Positions 51,913 to 60,503 are shown, counted from the stretch's first letter. The stretch: DNA of 60,876 nucleotides from a bacterium (GCA_035371905.1 DAORXQ010000001.1:1-60876); one strand, 5' to 3'. Notes: a model not told the origin generated them from the letters alone. Numbers and translations: made by a program.

Positions 51913-52586
51913 TTGAGTTTAAAAACTAATGTTATAATTCCCCAGACATCTTTTTCACTTTCCACAGATTCAAATAACCATTTTTTAAATTTTCTTTCAG
52001 CATAGAAATCAATTTCCGGATTACCCGAAGATAAAGAAATTTCTGTATTAAATATTTTTCCTTCCGGATTCACCCAGAATTTTATCTTTACTTTCCCCTC
52101 TATTCCTTTTTGTTGAGCCCACAGTGGATAATCAATTTTTTCCCTGTATATAATTTTTCTTGAACCTGCCGGTCCTTCTATCAAATCTTCAGAAGGATTA
52201 TTCTGTGGAAGATTTAAAACTGGTACTGGTAATGATAATGAACTTATTTTATATTCTGCTTTTTCAACATCAAGGTCAAGTTTCACAGGAGTTATATATT
52301 CTTTTTCGCCAACAATATCCTTTGATGTAATATTTTTAATATTCATTGAAGGGACTTCCTCTTCTGTTTTAATTTTTTGACTACCTATGTTCTCCTCTAT
52401 CTTTTTTGAAACAAAATTAATATTTTCCCTGATTTGTCTTGTTTCCAGAGAAGGATAAATAACAACTTCTATTGGTTTTATTTTTTTTAGAGGGCCTGGC
52501 AGTACAATAGAAAAAAGAGATAGCCCAAGAATATGAATAGAAAAACTTATAAAAATTGCTTTAAGAAAAATGGAATTTGTTCTCAT
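51909..52586 (-). CDS. tonB: TonB family energy-transducer protein
   Basis: 225 residues. ATG 52586 follows the exbD stop by one base and gives MRTNSIFLKAIFISFSIHIL, the TonB-type N-terminal membrane helix with His (about 18). The long extended periplasmic middle has few prolines. The C-terminal domain, YPLWAQQKGIEGKVKIKFWV with GNPEIDFYAERKFKKW, is typical of TonB family proteins. It transmits proton-motive force to outer-membrane receptors. A longer frame start at 52661 is unlikely because it lies within exbD. Confidence 0.88.
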   Translation of the reverse strand: MRTNSIFLKAIFISFSIHILGLSLFSIVLPGPLKKIKPIEVVIYPSLETRQIRENINFVSKKIEENIGSQKIKTEEEVPSMNIKNITSKDIVGEKEYITPVKLDLDVEKAEYKISSLSLPVPVLNLPQNNPSEDLIEGPAGSRKIIYREKIDYPLWAQQKGIEGKVKIKFWVNPEGKIFNTEISLSSGNPEIDFYAERKFKKWLFESVESEKDVWGIITLVFKLK

Positions 52587-52587
52587 T

Positions 52588-52995
52588 TTAAAATTCTGGC
52601 ATTGTTGCAACTGCGATTTTTTCAATGCCACAACTTCTTGCCTTATCCATAACACTAACAACTATTCCGTGTTTTGTATCCTTATCTGCTTTAACAATAA
52701 GTATTATATTTTCTTTTCTATTCTTTAATTCCTCTTTTAATTCTTTTTCAAATTCTGAAAGATTAACAACCTTCCCTTTAAAATAAATTTTCCCTTCTTC
52801 TGTAATATTAACAAAAATCTCTCTCTGTTTTATTATGTCTGTAGTTTCTGCTTTTGGTAACTTTATTTTTATTCCGGGCTGCATAATAAAACTTGAACTT
52901 AACATAAAAAATATAATCAACTGGAAAACAACATCTACCATAGGAGTAAGATTTATCTCCCCTTTTACTATCTCACAGTGCCTTTTGAACCTCAT
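52588..52995 (-). CDS. exbD: ExbD/TolR biopolymer transport protein
   Basis: 135 residues. INLTPMVDVVFQLIIFFMLSS (within 14-34) contains the membrane-embedded catalytic Asp (about 20). The periplasmic part ends DKARSCGIEKIAVAT. It works with an ExbB/TolQ protein to harvest the proton gradient. No ExbB gene is adjacent, so it must be elsewhere. The -10 ends 6 bases before the ATG, so the mRNA may be leaderless. Confidence 0.92.
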   Translation of the reverse strand: MRFKRHCEIVKGEINLTPMVDVVFQLIIFFMLSSSFIMQPGIKIKLPKAETTDIIKQREIFVNITEEGKIYFKGKVVNLSEFEKELKEELKNRKENIILIVKADKDTKHGIVVSVMDKARSCGIEKIAVATMPEF

Positions 52996-53001
52996 AATTT
53001 A

Positions 53002-53030
53002 ATTTTACTTTTTATTATCTTTACCATCAA
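53002..53030 (-). promoter_or_regulatory. Leaderless promoter of exbD-tonB
   Basis: Minus strand: TTGATG (complement of 53025-53030), 17 bases, TAAAAT (complement of 53002-53007), then 6 bases to the ATG at 52995. No Shine-Dalgarno fits. Confidence 0.6.
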
Positions 53031-53054
53031 GTTTTGAATTGTTTTTTAAAATGA

Positions 53055-53060
53055 TAAAAT
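53055..53060 (+). promoter_or_regulatory. -10 box of a probable leaderless promoter for the RNase HII-like gene
   Basis: TAAAAT at 53055-53060 ends 7 bases before the ATG at 53068. The upstream ATG at 53059 overlaps the box, so 53068 is the better start. A TTTTGA-like -35 lies 17 bases upstream. Confidence 0.45.
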
Positions 53061-53067
53061 GAAAATA

Positions 53068-53922
53068 ATGGAAAAATATATATGTGGAATAGATGAAAAT
53101 GGTTTTGGTCCTGTTTTAGGTCCGCTTGTAATTACCGGTATCTTAACTTCTGAAGATATAAAAATTCCTGATTATATAAAGGATAGCAAAATTTTTTATA
53201 AGAATAAAAAGGACTTAAAAAAAATTGAAGAAATTGCGGTTATTTCTTTTTATATGGTTGAAAATAGGACACCTTCCTCTCCATACGAAATATTTAAAAG
53301 ATTCAGTTATAAAAAATGTGCCTTTGAAGAAAACCTGTGTGAAAAAAATATCCCCCTTTTTTTTGAAAGTGAAAACATAAAAGAAATTATAAAAAGATAC
53401 AGTGATCTTCTGAAAGAAAAAGATAAAATTAAAAGAATAGAGGTAAAAACTGTATGCCCGTATTTTTTTAACGATTTTGTAAAGAAAAAAAAATCAAAAT
53501 TTCTTTTAAATTTATTCAATTTCTGTGAAATAATAAAAGAGATGGAAAACTACAAAAATATAAAATTCTTCTGTGGAAAAATTGGGGGTACCATCTATTA
53601 CAGAAATTTTCTAAAATATTTTTTACCTGATTATGAAATTTATGCTTTAAAGGAAACTGACGACTTTTCTGAATATAAAATTTCAAAAAAAAATCTTTCT
53701 TTTGAACTTGGATTTTATAAGAATGTTGAAAACATATCACCAGTTGCTTCCTTTTCTTCAATAATAGGTAAATATATGAGAGAAATAATTATGAAGAGTA
53801 TAATAAAAAGTTTGAATATGGATGAGGATATTTCAGGATACAGGGATAGGAAAACAAAAAAATTTATAGAAAAAATTAATTTTTCAAAATTCAGAAAGGA
53901 ATGCATAATAAGAATTTCCTGA
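53068..53922 (+). CDS. Divergent RNase HII-like protein
   Basis: 284 residues. It follows RNase HII order: YICGIDENGFGPVLGPLVIT (4-23), then IKDSKIFYKNKK, PVASFSSIIGKYMRE and SGYRDRKTKKF. In RNase HII these read GIDEAGRGPLAGPV, L-x-D-S-K, AAASIxAKVxRD and GYxTKxH. Asp9 and Glu10 are kept. The GRG motif that recognises the RNA-DNA junction is GFG, the third catalytic Asp (VDG) is not evident (CGKIGG in its place), and the last Asp is Glu. It may be a non-RNase-HII enzyme or have changed chemistry. A standard rnhB is not in the window. Confidence 0.6.
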   Translation: MEKYICGIDENGFGPVLGPLVITGILTSEDIKIPDYIKDSKIFYKNKKDLKKIEEIAVISFYMVENRTPSSPYEIFKRFSYKKCAFEENLCEKNIPLFFESENIKEIIKRYSDLLKEKDKIKRIEVKTVCPYFFNDFVKKKKSKFLLNLFNFCEIIKEMENYKNIKFFCGKIGGTIYYRNFLKYFLPDYEIYALKETDDFSEYKISKKNLSFELGFYKNVENISPVASFSSIIGKYMREIIMKSIIKSLNMDEDISGYRDRKTKKFIEKINFSKFRKECIIRIS

Positions 53923-53931
53923 AAGAAAATA

Positions 53932-53960
53932 TTGACAAAAATAAAAAAGGGGGGTATTAT
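53932..53960 (+). promoter_or_regulatory. Promoter of the HEAT-pilin unit, near-leaderless
   Basis: TTGACA (53932-53937), 17 bases, TATTAT (53955-53960), then 8 bases to the ATG at 53969. A G6 run in the spacer is the only G-rich segment and is too far away for a ribosome site. Confidence 0.7.
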
Positions 53961-53968
53961 TTACTAAA

Positions 53969-54658
53969 ATGAAAAAAGTTATTGAGTTTTATAAAGGATT
54001 GAATAAACAGAATAGAATAATATTTTGGGTTTGTGTAGGTGTTATTTTTCTTACAATTTTAAGAGTGTCTATCTGGAGTGCAAAAAAAGACAAAACTCCT
54101 ACCGCAAAAATATTTATAAAACAGATAAAAAGTCCGAACAAAAATGAAAAAATATATGCAATTTATAATGCTGGAAATCTGAAGATAAAAGAGGCATTAC
54201 CTGATGTTGAGGATGTATTTCAAAAAGAAAACGATGAGGAAATTAAAAGAGTTTGTGCATGGAGTATAGGACAGATTGATTTTAATAAACTTCTTACATA
54301 TCTTGATAGTTCAGATAAAAAAATAAAGGAAATAACATTTGAAACGATATTGAAAATTGATAAGAAAAATATTGATTATCTTATAGAGAGATTTGATAAG
54401 GAAGATACGGATACAAAATTTAAAATACTTGATTATATGAATTCTCCGGAATATCAGGAAAAATTATTAAAAATTGTTGAAAATGAAAAAGAAGAAATAC
54501 CTGTCAGAAAGAAAGCACTTGAAATATTAAAAGAAAAAGGGAAACCAGAAGAAATAGAAACACCTTTATGGGCTCTTTATTATAATGAGCAGAATGATGA
54601 AATGAAAAATTATGTTTATCAGATAATTAAAGAAATTCAAAAGAGAGGCAAAAAATGA
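53969..54658 (+). CDS. Membrane-anchored HEAT-repeat-like protein
   Basis: 229 residues. One membrane helix (about 18-36) is followed by paired helices that look like HEAT repeats (IYAIYNAGNLKIKEALPDVEDV, RVCAWSIGQI, ITFETILKID). Probably a scaffold; no enzyme motif. It overlaps the following pilin gene by 4 bases, so the two are likely made together. Confidence 0.65.
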   Translation: MKKVIEFYKGLNKQNRIIFWVCVGVIFLTILRVSIWSAKKDKTPTAKIFIKQIKSPNKNEKIYAIYNAGNLKIKEALPDVEDVFQKENDEEIKRVCAWSIGQIDFNKLLTYLDSSDKKIKEITFETILKIDKKNIDYLIERFDKEDTDTKFKILDYMNSPEYQEKLLKIVENEKEEIPVRKKALEILKEKGKPEEIETPLWALYYNEQNDEMKNYVYQIIKEIQKRGKK

Positions 54659-55374
54659 AAACAAAAAGAATAAAAAAAGGAGGTTTCACATTAATTGAAC
54701 TTCTTGTTGTAATTTCAATAATCTCAATGCTTGCGGGCCAGATTTTACCATCACTTTCAACTGCAAGAGAAAAAGGAAGACAGGCAAACTGTATTAATAA
54801 TCTCCATCAGATTGGACTTGCAATTGAAATGTATTATCAGGATTATGATGAATATCCAACATGGCTTTCTTTACTCTGTAAAAGCGATACCCCTGGAATT
54901 GGTTCAAATTATCTCGGAACAGGTAAAATTTTTCTCTGTTTAACCGATATGAATAAAGGAAATAAAGGACATGGAAATCCATCCTTTCCTGAAATATGTG
55001 ATATCCCATTATCAAAAGTTCAGAATAGTTATCCTTCATATACGCCTGATACCTTTGACCAGAATGCTTATGCCCATAGAAATCCATCTGTTGAGGCCTG
55101 TTCATATTCATACGAATTTGCTCCAACGCATTGCAAATGGTTTGAAAGTACTCATAACCAAACAGATATTGCCCAGGCAGATGTAAACAACGATGGTGTA
55201 GTTTCATGGAAAGAAGCAAAGGTCTGGCAATCAAATCATGGTTATGGTGGACAAGTACCAATTGTAAGATGTTTCTGGCATTACTACAATCATAAACAGA
55301 AAATATTAAATCTTGCTTTCAGGGACTATAATGTTTTTATAAGCCAACCCGAATGGGAATCCTCATCTTACTGA
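54655..55374 (+). CDS. Type IV pilin-like protein with an EF-hand loop
   Basis: 239 residues. Basic leader, then GGFTLIELLVVISIISMLAG (9-28), the prepilin cleavage site and helix, followed by LPSLSTAREKGRQANCINNL (31-50), as in the other pseudopilin at 6.9 kb. Ten Cys in the body may form disulfides. Residues 176-187, DVNNDGVVSWKE, form a canonical Ca2+-binding EF-hand loop (Asp176, Asn178, Asp180, Glu187). The F-x-DG-H ending is absent. It is coupled to the HEAT gene. Confidence 0.8.
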   Translation: MKTKRIKKGGFTLIELLVVISIISMLAGQILPSLSTAREKGRQANCINNLHQIGLAIEMYYQDYDEYPTWLSLLCKSDTPGIGSNYLGTGKIFLCLTDMNKGNKGHGNPSFPEICDIPLSKVQNSYPSYTPDTFDQNAYAHRNPSVEACSYSYEFAPTHCKWFESTHNQTDIAQADVNNDGVVSWKEAKVWQSNHGYGGQVPIVRCFWHYYNHKQKILNLAFRDYNVFISQPEWESSSY

Positions 55375-55379
55375 AAAAT

Positions 55380-56306
55380 TTATCTTTTTGAGAGAAACCA
55401 TTCAATTGTTTTTTTAATTCCCTCTTCTATTTTATATTTAGGAGCCCAGTTGGTCTGACTTTTAATCTTTTCAATTGATAGGCAACTCCTTTTTAATTCT
55501 CCCTTTCTTTCTTCTCCATAAACTTTTTTACAATTTTTTCCAATATTCTCTTTTATAATCTCAAATATTCTGTTTACACTTGTTTCAATCCCTGTTCCCA
55601 CATTAAAAACTCCTGTTGTTTCATTCTTCATAAATAAAACATTTGCCTCAACAACATCATCAATAAAAATAAAATCCCTCGTCTGGTTTCCATCTCCAAA
55701 AATTATACATTCTTTCCCATCAAGTATTCTTGATATAAAAATTGCAATAACACCTGCTTCTGACAGATAATTCTGCCTCGGACCATAAACATTTCCATAC
55801 CTTAAAGCAACATAATTTATTCCATACTTTTTCCAGTAAGCATATAATAGTTTTTCACCTGTTAATTTTGAAATACCATAAACACATATAGGAAATGGCT
55901 CAATAGTTTCAGGACTTGGAAAAATATCAGTCAATCCATACATAACTCCACCTGTTGAAGAAAAAATAATTTTTTTGGGTGGTTTTTCCTTTGCACATTC
56001 AAGAATATTTATAATCCCTCCTATATTTACATCAACATCAAAGATAGGGTCTTCCTCTCCCTTTCTAACATTTATCTGTGCAGCAAAATGAAAAATATAA
56101 TCAAAATAATAATTATCAAAAATCTCTTTTAACTTTTCTTTTTCCCTTATATCAAAATTATAAAAAATAACTTCTTCATTCAGATTTTCCAGTGAACCTG
56201 TTGAAAGATTATCAATTACTATAACTTCATTCCTTTCTTTAACCAATCTATCAACTGTATGACTTCCTATAAAACCTGCTCCACCTGTAACAAGAATTTT
56301 TGACAT
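55380..56306 (-). CDS. galE: NAD-dependent UDP-hexose 4-epimerase (GalE-like SDR)
   Basis: 308 residues from ATG 56306, which lies 2 bases after the upstream stop; a longer start at 56339 is less likely. NAD loop GGAGFIGSH (8-16), catalytic Tyr/Lys in YGISK. It makes or interconverts UDP-sugars for surface glycans. The exact sugar is not certain; the family includes UDP-glucose and UDP-GlcNAc 4-epimerases. Confidence 0.82.
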   Translation of the reverse strand: MSKILVTGGAGFIGSHTVDRLVKERNEVIVIDNLSTGSLENLNEEVIFYNFDIREKEKLKEIFDNYYFDYIFHFAAQINVRKGEEDPIFDVDVNIGGIINILECAKEKPPKKIIFSSTGGVMYGLTDIFPSPETIEPFPICVYGISKLTGEKLLYAYWKKYGINYVALRYGNVYGPRQNYLSEAGVIAIFISRILDGKECIIFGDGNQTRDFIFIDDVVEANVLFMKNETTGVFNVGTGIETSVNRIFEIIKENIGKNCKKVYGEERKGELKRSCLSIEKIKSQTNWAPKYKIEEGIKKTIEWFLSKR

Positions 56307-56308
56307 TT

Positions 56309-57280
56309 TTAATCCTTCAAAATGACATCCTTGAGCCAATCCCTGTTTTCAATATACCAGTTTACTGTTCTTTCAATACCTTCATTTATATCAATTTTAG
56401 GAGTCCAGTTCAATAAATTTTTTGCCTTTGTTATATCAGCATAAGTTGCCTTTATATCCGCTTTATGAAATGGAGCATAAATAATCTTTGCTTTTTTATT
56501 CAATTTTTCCTCAATTAATTTTATAATTTCATTCAATTGATGTGGATTGCTGTTCCCAAGATTTATTACATGGAAACCAGAAAGATTGAGCCCTGAAATA
56601 GTCCCTTCTGCAATATCATCAATATAGGTAAAATCCCTGCTCTGTGTCCCATCTCCATAAACAGTTATCTCTTTTTCCTCATCAATCAATTTTATAAACT
56701 TAAAAATACTCATATCAGGTCTTCCACATGGTCCATAAACAGTAAAATATCTGAAAATAACAACATCAATCCCGAAAAGATAATGGTAAGTATAACAGGT
56801 AAGTTCTGCTGCTTTCTTACTTGTAGCATAAGGAGAAATTGGATTATTTACAGGCAAGTCCTCTTTAAAAGGTGTATTACAACCAGCATAAAGAGAAGAT
56901 GTTGAGGCAAGAATAAATTTTTTTATTTTAAAGTCCTTCGCACATTCAAGAAGATTTAAATTCCCTATTACATTTGTCTGGTAATAAATTTCAGGATTTT
57001 CAATACTTGCTCTCACTCCAGCACGAGCAGCAAGATTTATTATTGCATCCGGCTTTGCTTCCTTTACAATATATTTAATATTTTCCCTTGAAATATCAAG
57101 TTTTACAAATGAGAAATTTTTATTTTTCTGTAATTTATCCAGTCGCCACTTTTTCAATTTTACATCATAATAATCATTCAAATCATCAATACCAAGAACT
57201 TCTTCTCCTTTTTCCAATAACTTTTCCGAAACCTTCCATCCAATAAAACCACATGCACCTGTAACTAAAATTTTTCCCAT
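56309..57280 (-). CDS. NAD-dependent sugar epimerase (UDP-glucuronate 4-epimerase-like)
   Basis: 323 residues. NAD loop GACGFIG (8-14), LNDYYDVKLKKWRLDKL (about 34-50) as in UDP-glucuronate 4-epimerases (CapI/WbnF type), and active-site Tyr/Lys in YATSKKAAE. Makes UDP-galacturonate-type sugars for capsule or LPS. It lies just before the second epimerase gene. Confidence 0.82.
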   Translation of the reverse strand: MGKILVTGACGFIGWKVSEKLLEKGEEVLGIDDLNDYYDVKLKKWRLDKLQKNKNFSFVKLDISRENIKYIVKEAKPDAIINLAARAGVRASIENPEIYYQTNVIGNLNLLECAKDFKIKKFILASTSSLYAGCNTPFKEDLPVNNPISPYATSKKAAELTCYTYHYLFGIDVVIFRYFTVYGPCGRPDMSIFKFIKLIDEEKEITVYGDGTQSRDFTYIDDIAEGTISGLNLSGFHVINLGNSNPHQLNEIIKLIEEKLNKKAKIIYAPFHKADIKATYADITKAKNLLNWTPKIDINEGIERTVNWYIENRDWLKDVILKD

Positions 57281-57287
57281 GCTTTAA

Positions 57288-57293
57288 ATTATA
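57288..57293 (-). promoter_or_regulatory. -10 box of a probable leaderless promoter for the epimerase genes
   Basis: Minus-strand TATAAT (complement of 57288-57293) ends 7 bases before the ATG at 57280. The -35 is weak (TTGACT is only 14 bases away). Confidence 0.5.
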
Positions 57294-57332
57294 TCATAAA
57301 TTTAAAAAGTCAAATCAAAAAATTAATTTAAC

Positions 57333-57362
57333 TTGACACACCTACAAAAAACAAGGTAAAAT
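57333..57362 (+). promoter_or_regulatory. Leaderless promoter of the PilX-like gene
   Basis: TTGACA (57333-57338), 18 bases, TAAAAT (57357-57362), then 6 bases to the GTG start at 57369. Confidence 0.65.
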
Positions 57363-57368
57363 CAAACT

Positions 57369-60026
57369 GTGGAAAAAAAAAGAAATAAAGGTGTAGCATT
57401 AATTGCTGTAATTGTAATGATAGTTCTTTTTTCTTCCCTTATAATGGTCGTTGTCCTTTCATCTACAATGTCAATAAAAAGGGCTTATTTTTATCATGAT
57501 AGAACAAAAGCACTTGAAATAGCAGAAAACGCAATACAGGATGTATTTAACTGGATGAATTACCGTGCCTATGATACAGAATACTATCCTTCCTGGTATG
57601 CAAACAATCAACCACCTGATTCTCCAACAAAAGTTTACTTTACAGGAACAACTTTTTCCCCAAGTCCTGTAAAAGTAAATGCCCCTTATATTCCAGAAAA
57701 AGGAGAATGTATAGTTGAATTTTTTGATGATAATGGGGAGAATAAAGATACAATAACAGCTATAGGTAAATACAGGGGGAGAACAGCAAAATTAAGTGTG
57801 AAGGTAAGGGGGGAAAATGGATATGATAATAATACACATAAAAACTTTGCTTTAAGATTGGGGAATATAGAGACATTTCAAGTTGATATAAATTTTGAGC
57901 CAATAGGTGCTAATCCATCCATTCAATATCCTGATAAAGGAGAAGTTTTTGGAGATAGAGGGAATGGTTATAAATATGGCTGGAGTGAGGATAGAACTGG
58001 TTATGTATATGACAGGGATATATTACCCAACTCTTATCAGTATCTTGATAATCAGTATCTTGATACCCTTGCGATAATGAATGGAGCAAAATGGGAGATA
58101 GAAGTTCCTAACTGGTATTATAGTGTTACCGTTGATTGTGGAGACCCTATGGACCCTGAGTGTGATGATTATAACCATGATTTAATTATAGAAGGGCAAT
58201 TAAGTCACATTTCTTCACCTAATTTTTCTGTTAGTGTTTTAAGAAACCCTGGACCACCTCCAGTATACGATGTTTACTGGTATAAAAGGCACATTGTAGA
58301 TGTCACAGTAAATGATGGGAGATTAACAATTGAACCAGTAGATACATCTAATAATGGTCCGAGAATATGTCATATTCAAATAAGACCAAATTCAGGTGTA
58401 AACTGGGCAACACCAGAAGCATTTAATAAACATCTTGTATATTCAAATACTGTGTCAGGAAATACAGGGTCAAATCAAATTCTTGTTAATGGAAATATAA
58501 CTTATAATAACTGGCAGGCAAATTTAAATTATAAAGATGAAAGTAAAAAAACTTTTACACATACCAGTTCTTTTTCAATTCCGAGAAATTCAGCAAGTAT
58601 AAGTATTCCAGTAGCAACAACTTTACAACAGCCAAATTTTACACCAACTCCTACAATGAGATTTAAGGATAGCAATGGCAGTACTCCTTATGACCCTGCA
58701 ACAGGTTATAATTCTTATACTGACTTAACAAATATTAATGGTGGAAATGACCCTTATAATGTTTCAGGAACAAGTGAATATTATACCTTTTCAAATTTAA
58801 GTAATCTTTCATCAGGTACTTATTTTTTTGAAAAAACAGATAGTAAAACACAATTACAGATAAAATTTACACCAAACAGCAATCCCAACATTCCTTCAGG
58901 AATAATCCTAAAAGCAGGAGCAATTGATTCAGGTGAAGCAGCAGATATAATAATTGATGTTAATCTTGATTCATCTACCTCAATACTCGGTCAACTTATG
59001 GCTGAAAGAAATATTGAGATAACTGGAAGTATCCCTGTTTCCATCGGTTCTTCAAATCAATATACAATTGCTGCAAGAGATACAGTTAAAATCAGTCCAT
59101 CAGGAAATCTTACAATAAATGGAAATATTTATGGTGGAAAAAAAGTTTATATTCAGGCAAATAACAATACAATCACAATAAATGGAAATATCTGTGCAGA
59201 TAATCAAAGTGAAAATAGTGAAATAGAAATAAGAGGAACAGGAACAATAAATATAAATGGAAAAATCTATGCTAAAACTAAAATAACAATAGATGGAACA
59301 GGTTTAAATTTAACAATAAGCGATGAAGTTAACTGCCCTGGTGAAGTAATAATTCAGGGAAGTGGAAATGTAACAATTAATAAAGATTTAAAAGGTGGAC
59401 TTCAAACAGGTGGTTCAGTAAATTTAACTGTAAACGGCAGTGTATTTTCTAATACCGCAAATATACCTATAAATATTGGAGGAACTGGAAATATCAACAT
59501 AAATGGAGTTATAGCAGGAGTGGGTGTTATTACAATTTCAAATTCAAAATTAACAGTTGACGCAAGAAATACAAATTATGCTGGTGCTATATGCTGGGAT
59601 GGAAATGGAACAATAACAATATCTTCCTCTCCAGCAATTTATCTCGGCGAGCATCAATATTCAGCAATTTTTGTTGATTCTGGAACAGGTGATGTAAATA
59701 TAAATGCCCGTATAAATCCAAACTATTATCTACCCACTTCTCAATCAGTTTCAAATCAGATGGCCATAATAAACAAATCAAGTTCTAATAATATAAACAT
59801 TAATGCAGAAGTGGTTGGACCTGTGTATTCAAGAACAAATATAACAGTGGGAACAAACGGAAAAGTAAAAGGAGCAATAATAACAGACGGGACTCTTACT
59901 TTAAATGGTGGAGAAATAATTTATGATAGCGCTCCTTTTAAGAATAATACAGAAGTTTATAAGGGCTTTACAGGTGGCAGAAGAAAATATTTACCAGTTA
60001 TAGGAAGTTGGAGAATTGAATGGTGA
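57369..60026 (+). CDS. Large PilX-type pilus/secretion protein with a beta-helix repeat region
   Basis: 885 residues from GTG. The N-terminus GVALIAVIVMIVLFSSLIMV (about 8-27) is a class-III-like or PilX-type leader with a hydrophobic helix, then a helical region to about 60. The middle is Asn/Pro/Tyr-rich. Residues about 560-830 contain many short repeats such as ITINGNI, INGNIYGG and VTINKDL, a bactofilin-like right-handed beta-helix pattern. Probably a large surface or minor pilin. The stop (60024-60026) lies in the first copy of a 21-base repeat at the hicBA insertion. Confidence 0.7.
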   Translation: MEKKRNKGVALIAVIVMIVLFSSLIMVVVLSSTMSIKRAYFYHDRTKALEIAENAIQDVFNWMNYRAYDTEYYPSWYANNQPPDSPTKVYFTGTTFSPSPVKVNAPYIPEKGECIVEFFDDNGENKDTITAIGKYRGRTAKLSVKVRGENGYDNNTHKNFALRLGNIETFQVDINFEPIGANPSIQYPDKGEVFGDRGNGYKYGWSEDRTGYVYDRDILPNSYQYLDNQYLDTLAIMNGAKWEIEVPNWYYSVTVDCGDPMDPECDDYNHDLIIEGQLSHISSPNFSVSVLRNPGPPPVYDVYWYKRHIVDVTVNDGRLTIEPVDTSNNGPRICHIQIRPNSGVNWATPEAFNKHLVYSNTVSGNTGSNQILVNGNITYNNWQANLNYKDESKKTFTHTSSFSIPRNSASISIPVATTLQQPNFTPTPTMRFKDSNGSTPYDPATGYNSYTDLTNINGGNDPYNVSGTSEYYTFSNLSNLSSGTYFFEKTDSKTQLQIKFTPNSNPNIPSGIILKAGAIDSGEAADIIIDVNLDSSTSILGQLMAERNIEITGSIPVSIGSSNQYTIAARDTVKISPSGNLTINGNIYGGKKVYIQANNNTITINGNICADNQSENSEIEIRGTGTININGKIYAKTKITIDGTGLNLTISDEVNCPGEVIIQGSGNVTINKDLKGGLQTGGSVNLTVNGSVFSNTANIPINIGGTGNININGVIAGVGVITISNSKLTVDARNTNYAGAICWDGNGTITISSSPAIYLGEHQYSAIFVDSGTGDVNINARINPNYYLPTSQSVSNQMAIINKSSSNNININAEVVGPVYSRTNITVGTNGKVKGAIITDGTLTLNGGEIIYDSAPFKNNTEVYKGFTGGRRKYLPVIGSWRIEW
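60004..60024 (+). repeat. 21-base direct repeat, left copy
   Basis: GAAGTTGGAGAATTGAATGG and one more T, identical to 60504-60524. It encodes the last residues (WRIEW) of the PilX-like protein. Together the copies flank hicBA. Confidence 0.85.
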
Positions 60027-60040
60027 AGAAGGAGGAAAAA

Positions 60041-60289
60041 ATGTTAATGGAGTATATTGAAAAAGCGTTAAAAAAAGCAGAATATAAAAAAATTGAAGAT
60101 GGAACCTGGTTTGGTACAATAAAGAATTTTGAAGGTGTTTGGGCTAATGGAAAAACTATTGAAGAAACAAGAAGACAACTTATAGAAGTATTAGAAGAAT
60201 GGCTTTTACTGAAAATAAAAGATGGAGATGAAATTCCGGAAATAGACGGTGAAAAAATTGAAATAAAAAGAGTTCCAAGTAAGATATGA
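60041..60289 (+). CDS. hicB: HicB family antitoxin
   Basis: 82 residues from ATG 60041, which has AAGGAGG at 7 bases; a longer in-frame start at 60020 has no ribosome site. Compact HicB fold: YIEKALKKAEYKKIEDGTWFGTI, then EGVWANGKTIEETRRQL and EVLEEWLLLKIKDG. No separate DNA-binding domain is visible. Neutralises HicA. Overlaps hicA by 4 bases; the antitoxin comes first, the reverse of the classical hicAB order. Confidence 0.88.
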   Translation: MLMEYIEKALKKAEYKKIEDGTWFGTIKNFEGVWANGKTIEETRRQLIEVLEEWLLLKIKDGDEIPEIDGEKIEIKRVPSKI

Positions 60290-60501
60290 AAAAAGTAATA
60301 AAATTTGATGAACTTGTGAGAAAATTTAGGAAATTAGGTTATGAAGGGCCCTTTTCAGGTGGGAAACATTTATTTATGAAAAAAGGAAGTAAGAAGGTTC
60401 ACATACCCAATCCTCATAAAAGTAAAGATATTCATATAAGTTTGCTTAAAGAGATTTTAAAATGTGCTGGAATTGATGAAAAGGAATGGGAAGATGCATA
60501 A
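60286..60501 (+). CDS. hicA: HicA family mRNA-interferase toxin
   Basis: 71 residues. The dsRBD-like HicA fold includes FRKLGYEGPFSGGKHLFMKK, with the catalytic His (27 or 28 region) in GGKHLFM. Overlaps hicB (ATGA). Inactive without an antitoxin imbalance. Lies in the cassette between 21-base repeats. Confidence 0.88.
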   Translation: MKKVIKFDELVRKFRKLGYEGPFSGGKHLFMKKGSKKVHIPNPHKSKDIHISLLKEILKCAGIDEKEWEDA

Positions 60502-60503
60502 GA

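Noticed and set aside
59100..59900. CRISPR-like array in the repeat region of the PilX-like gene
   Set aside because: Repeats are short, imperfect, in frame and encode beta-helix motifs; spacers are not uniform.
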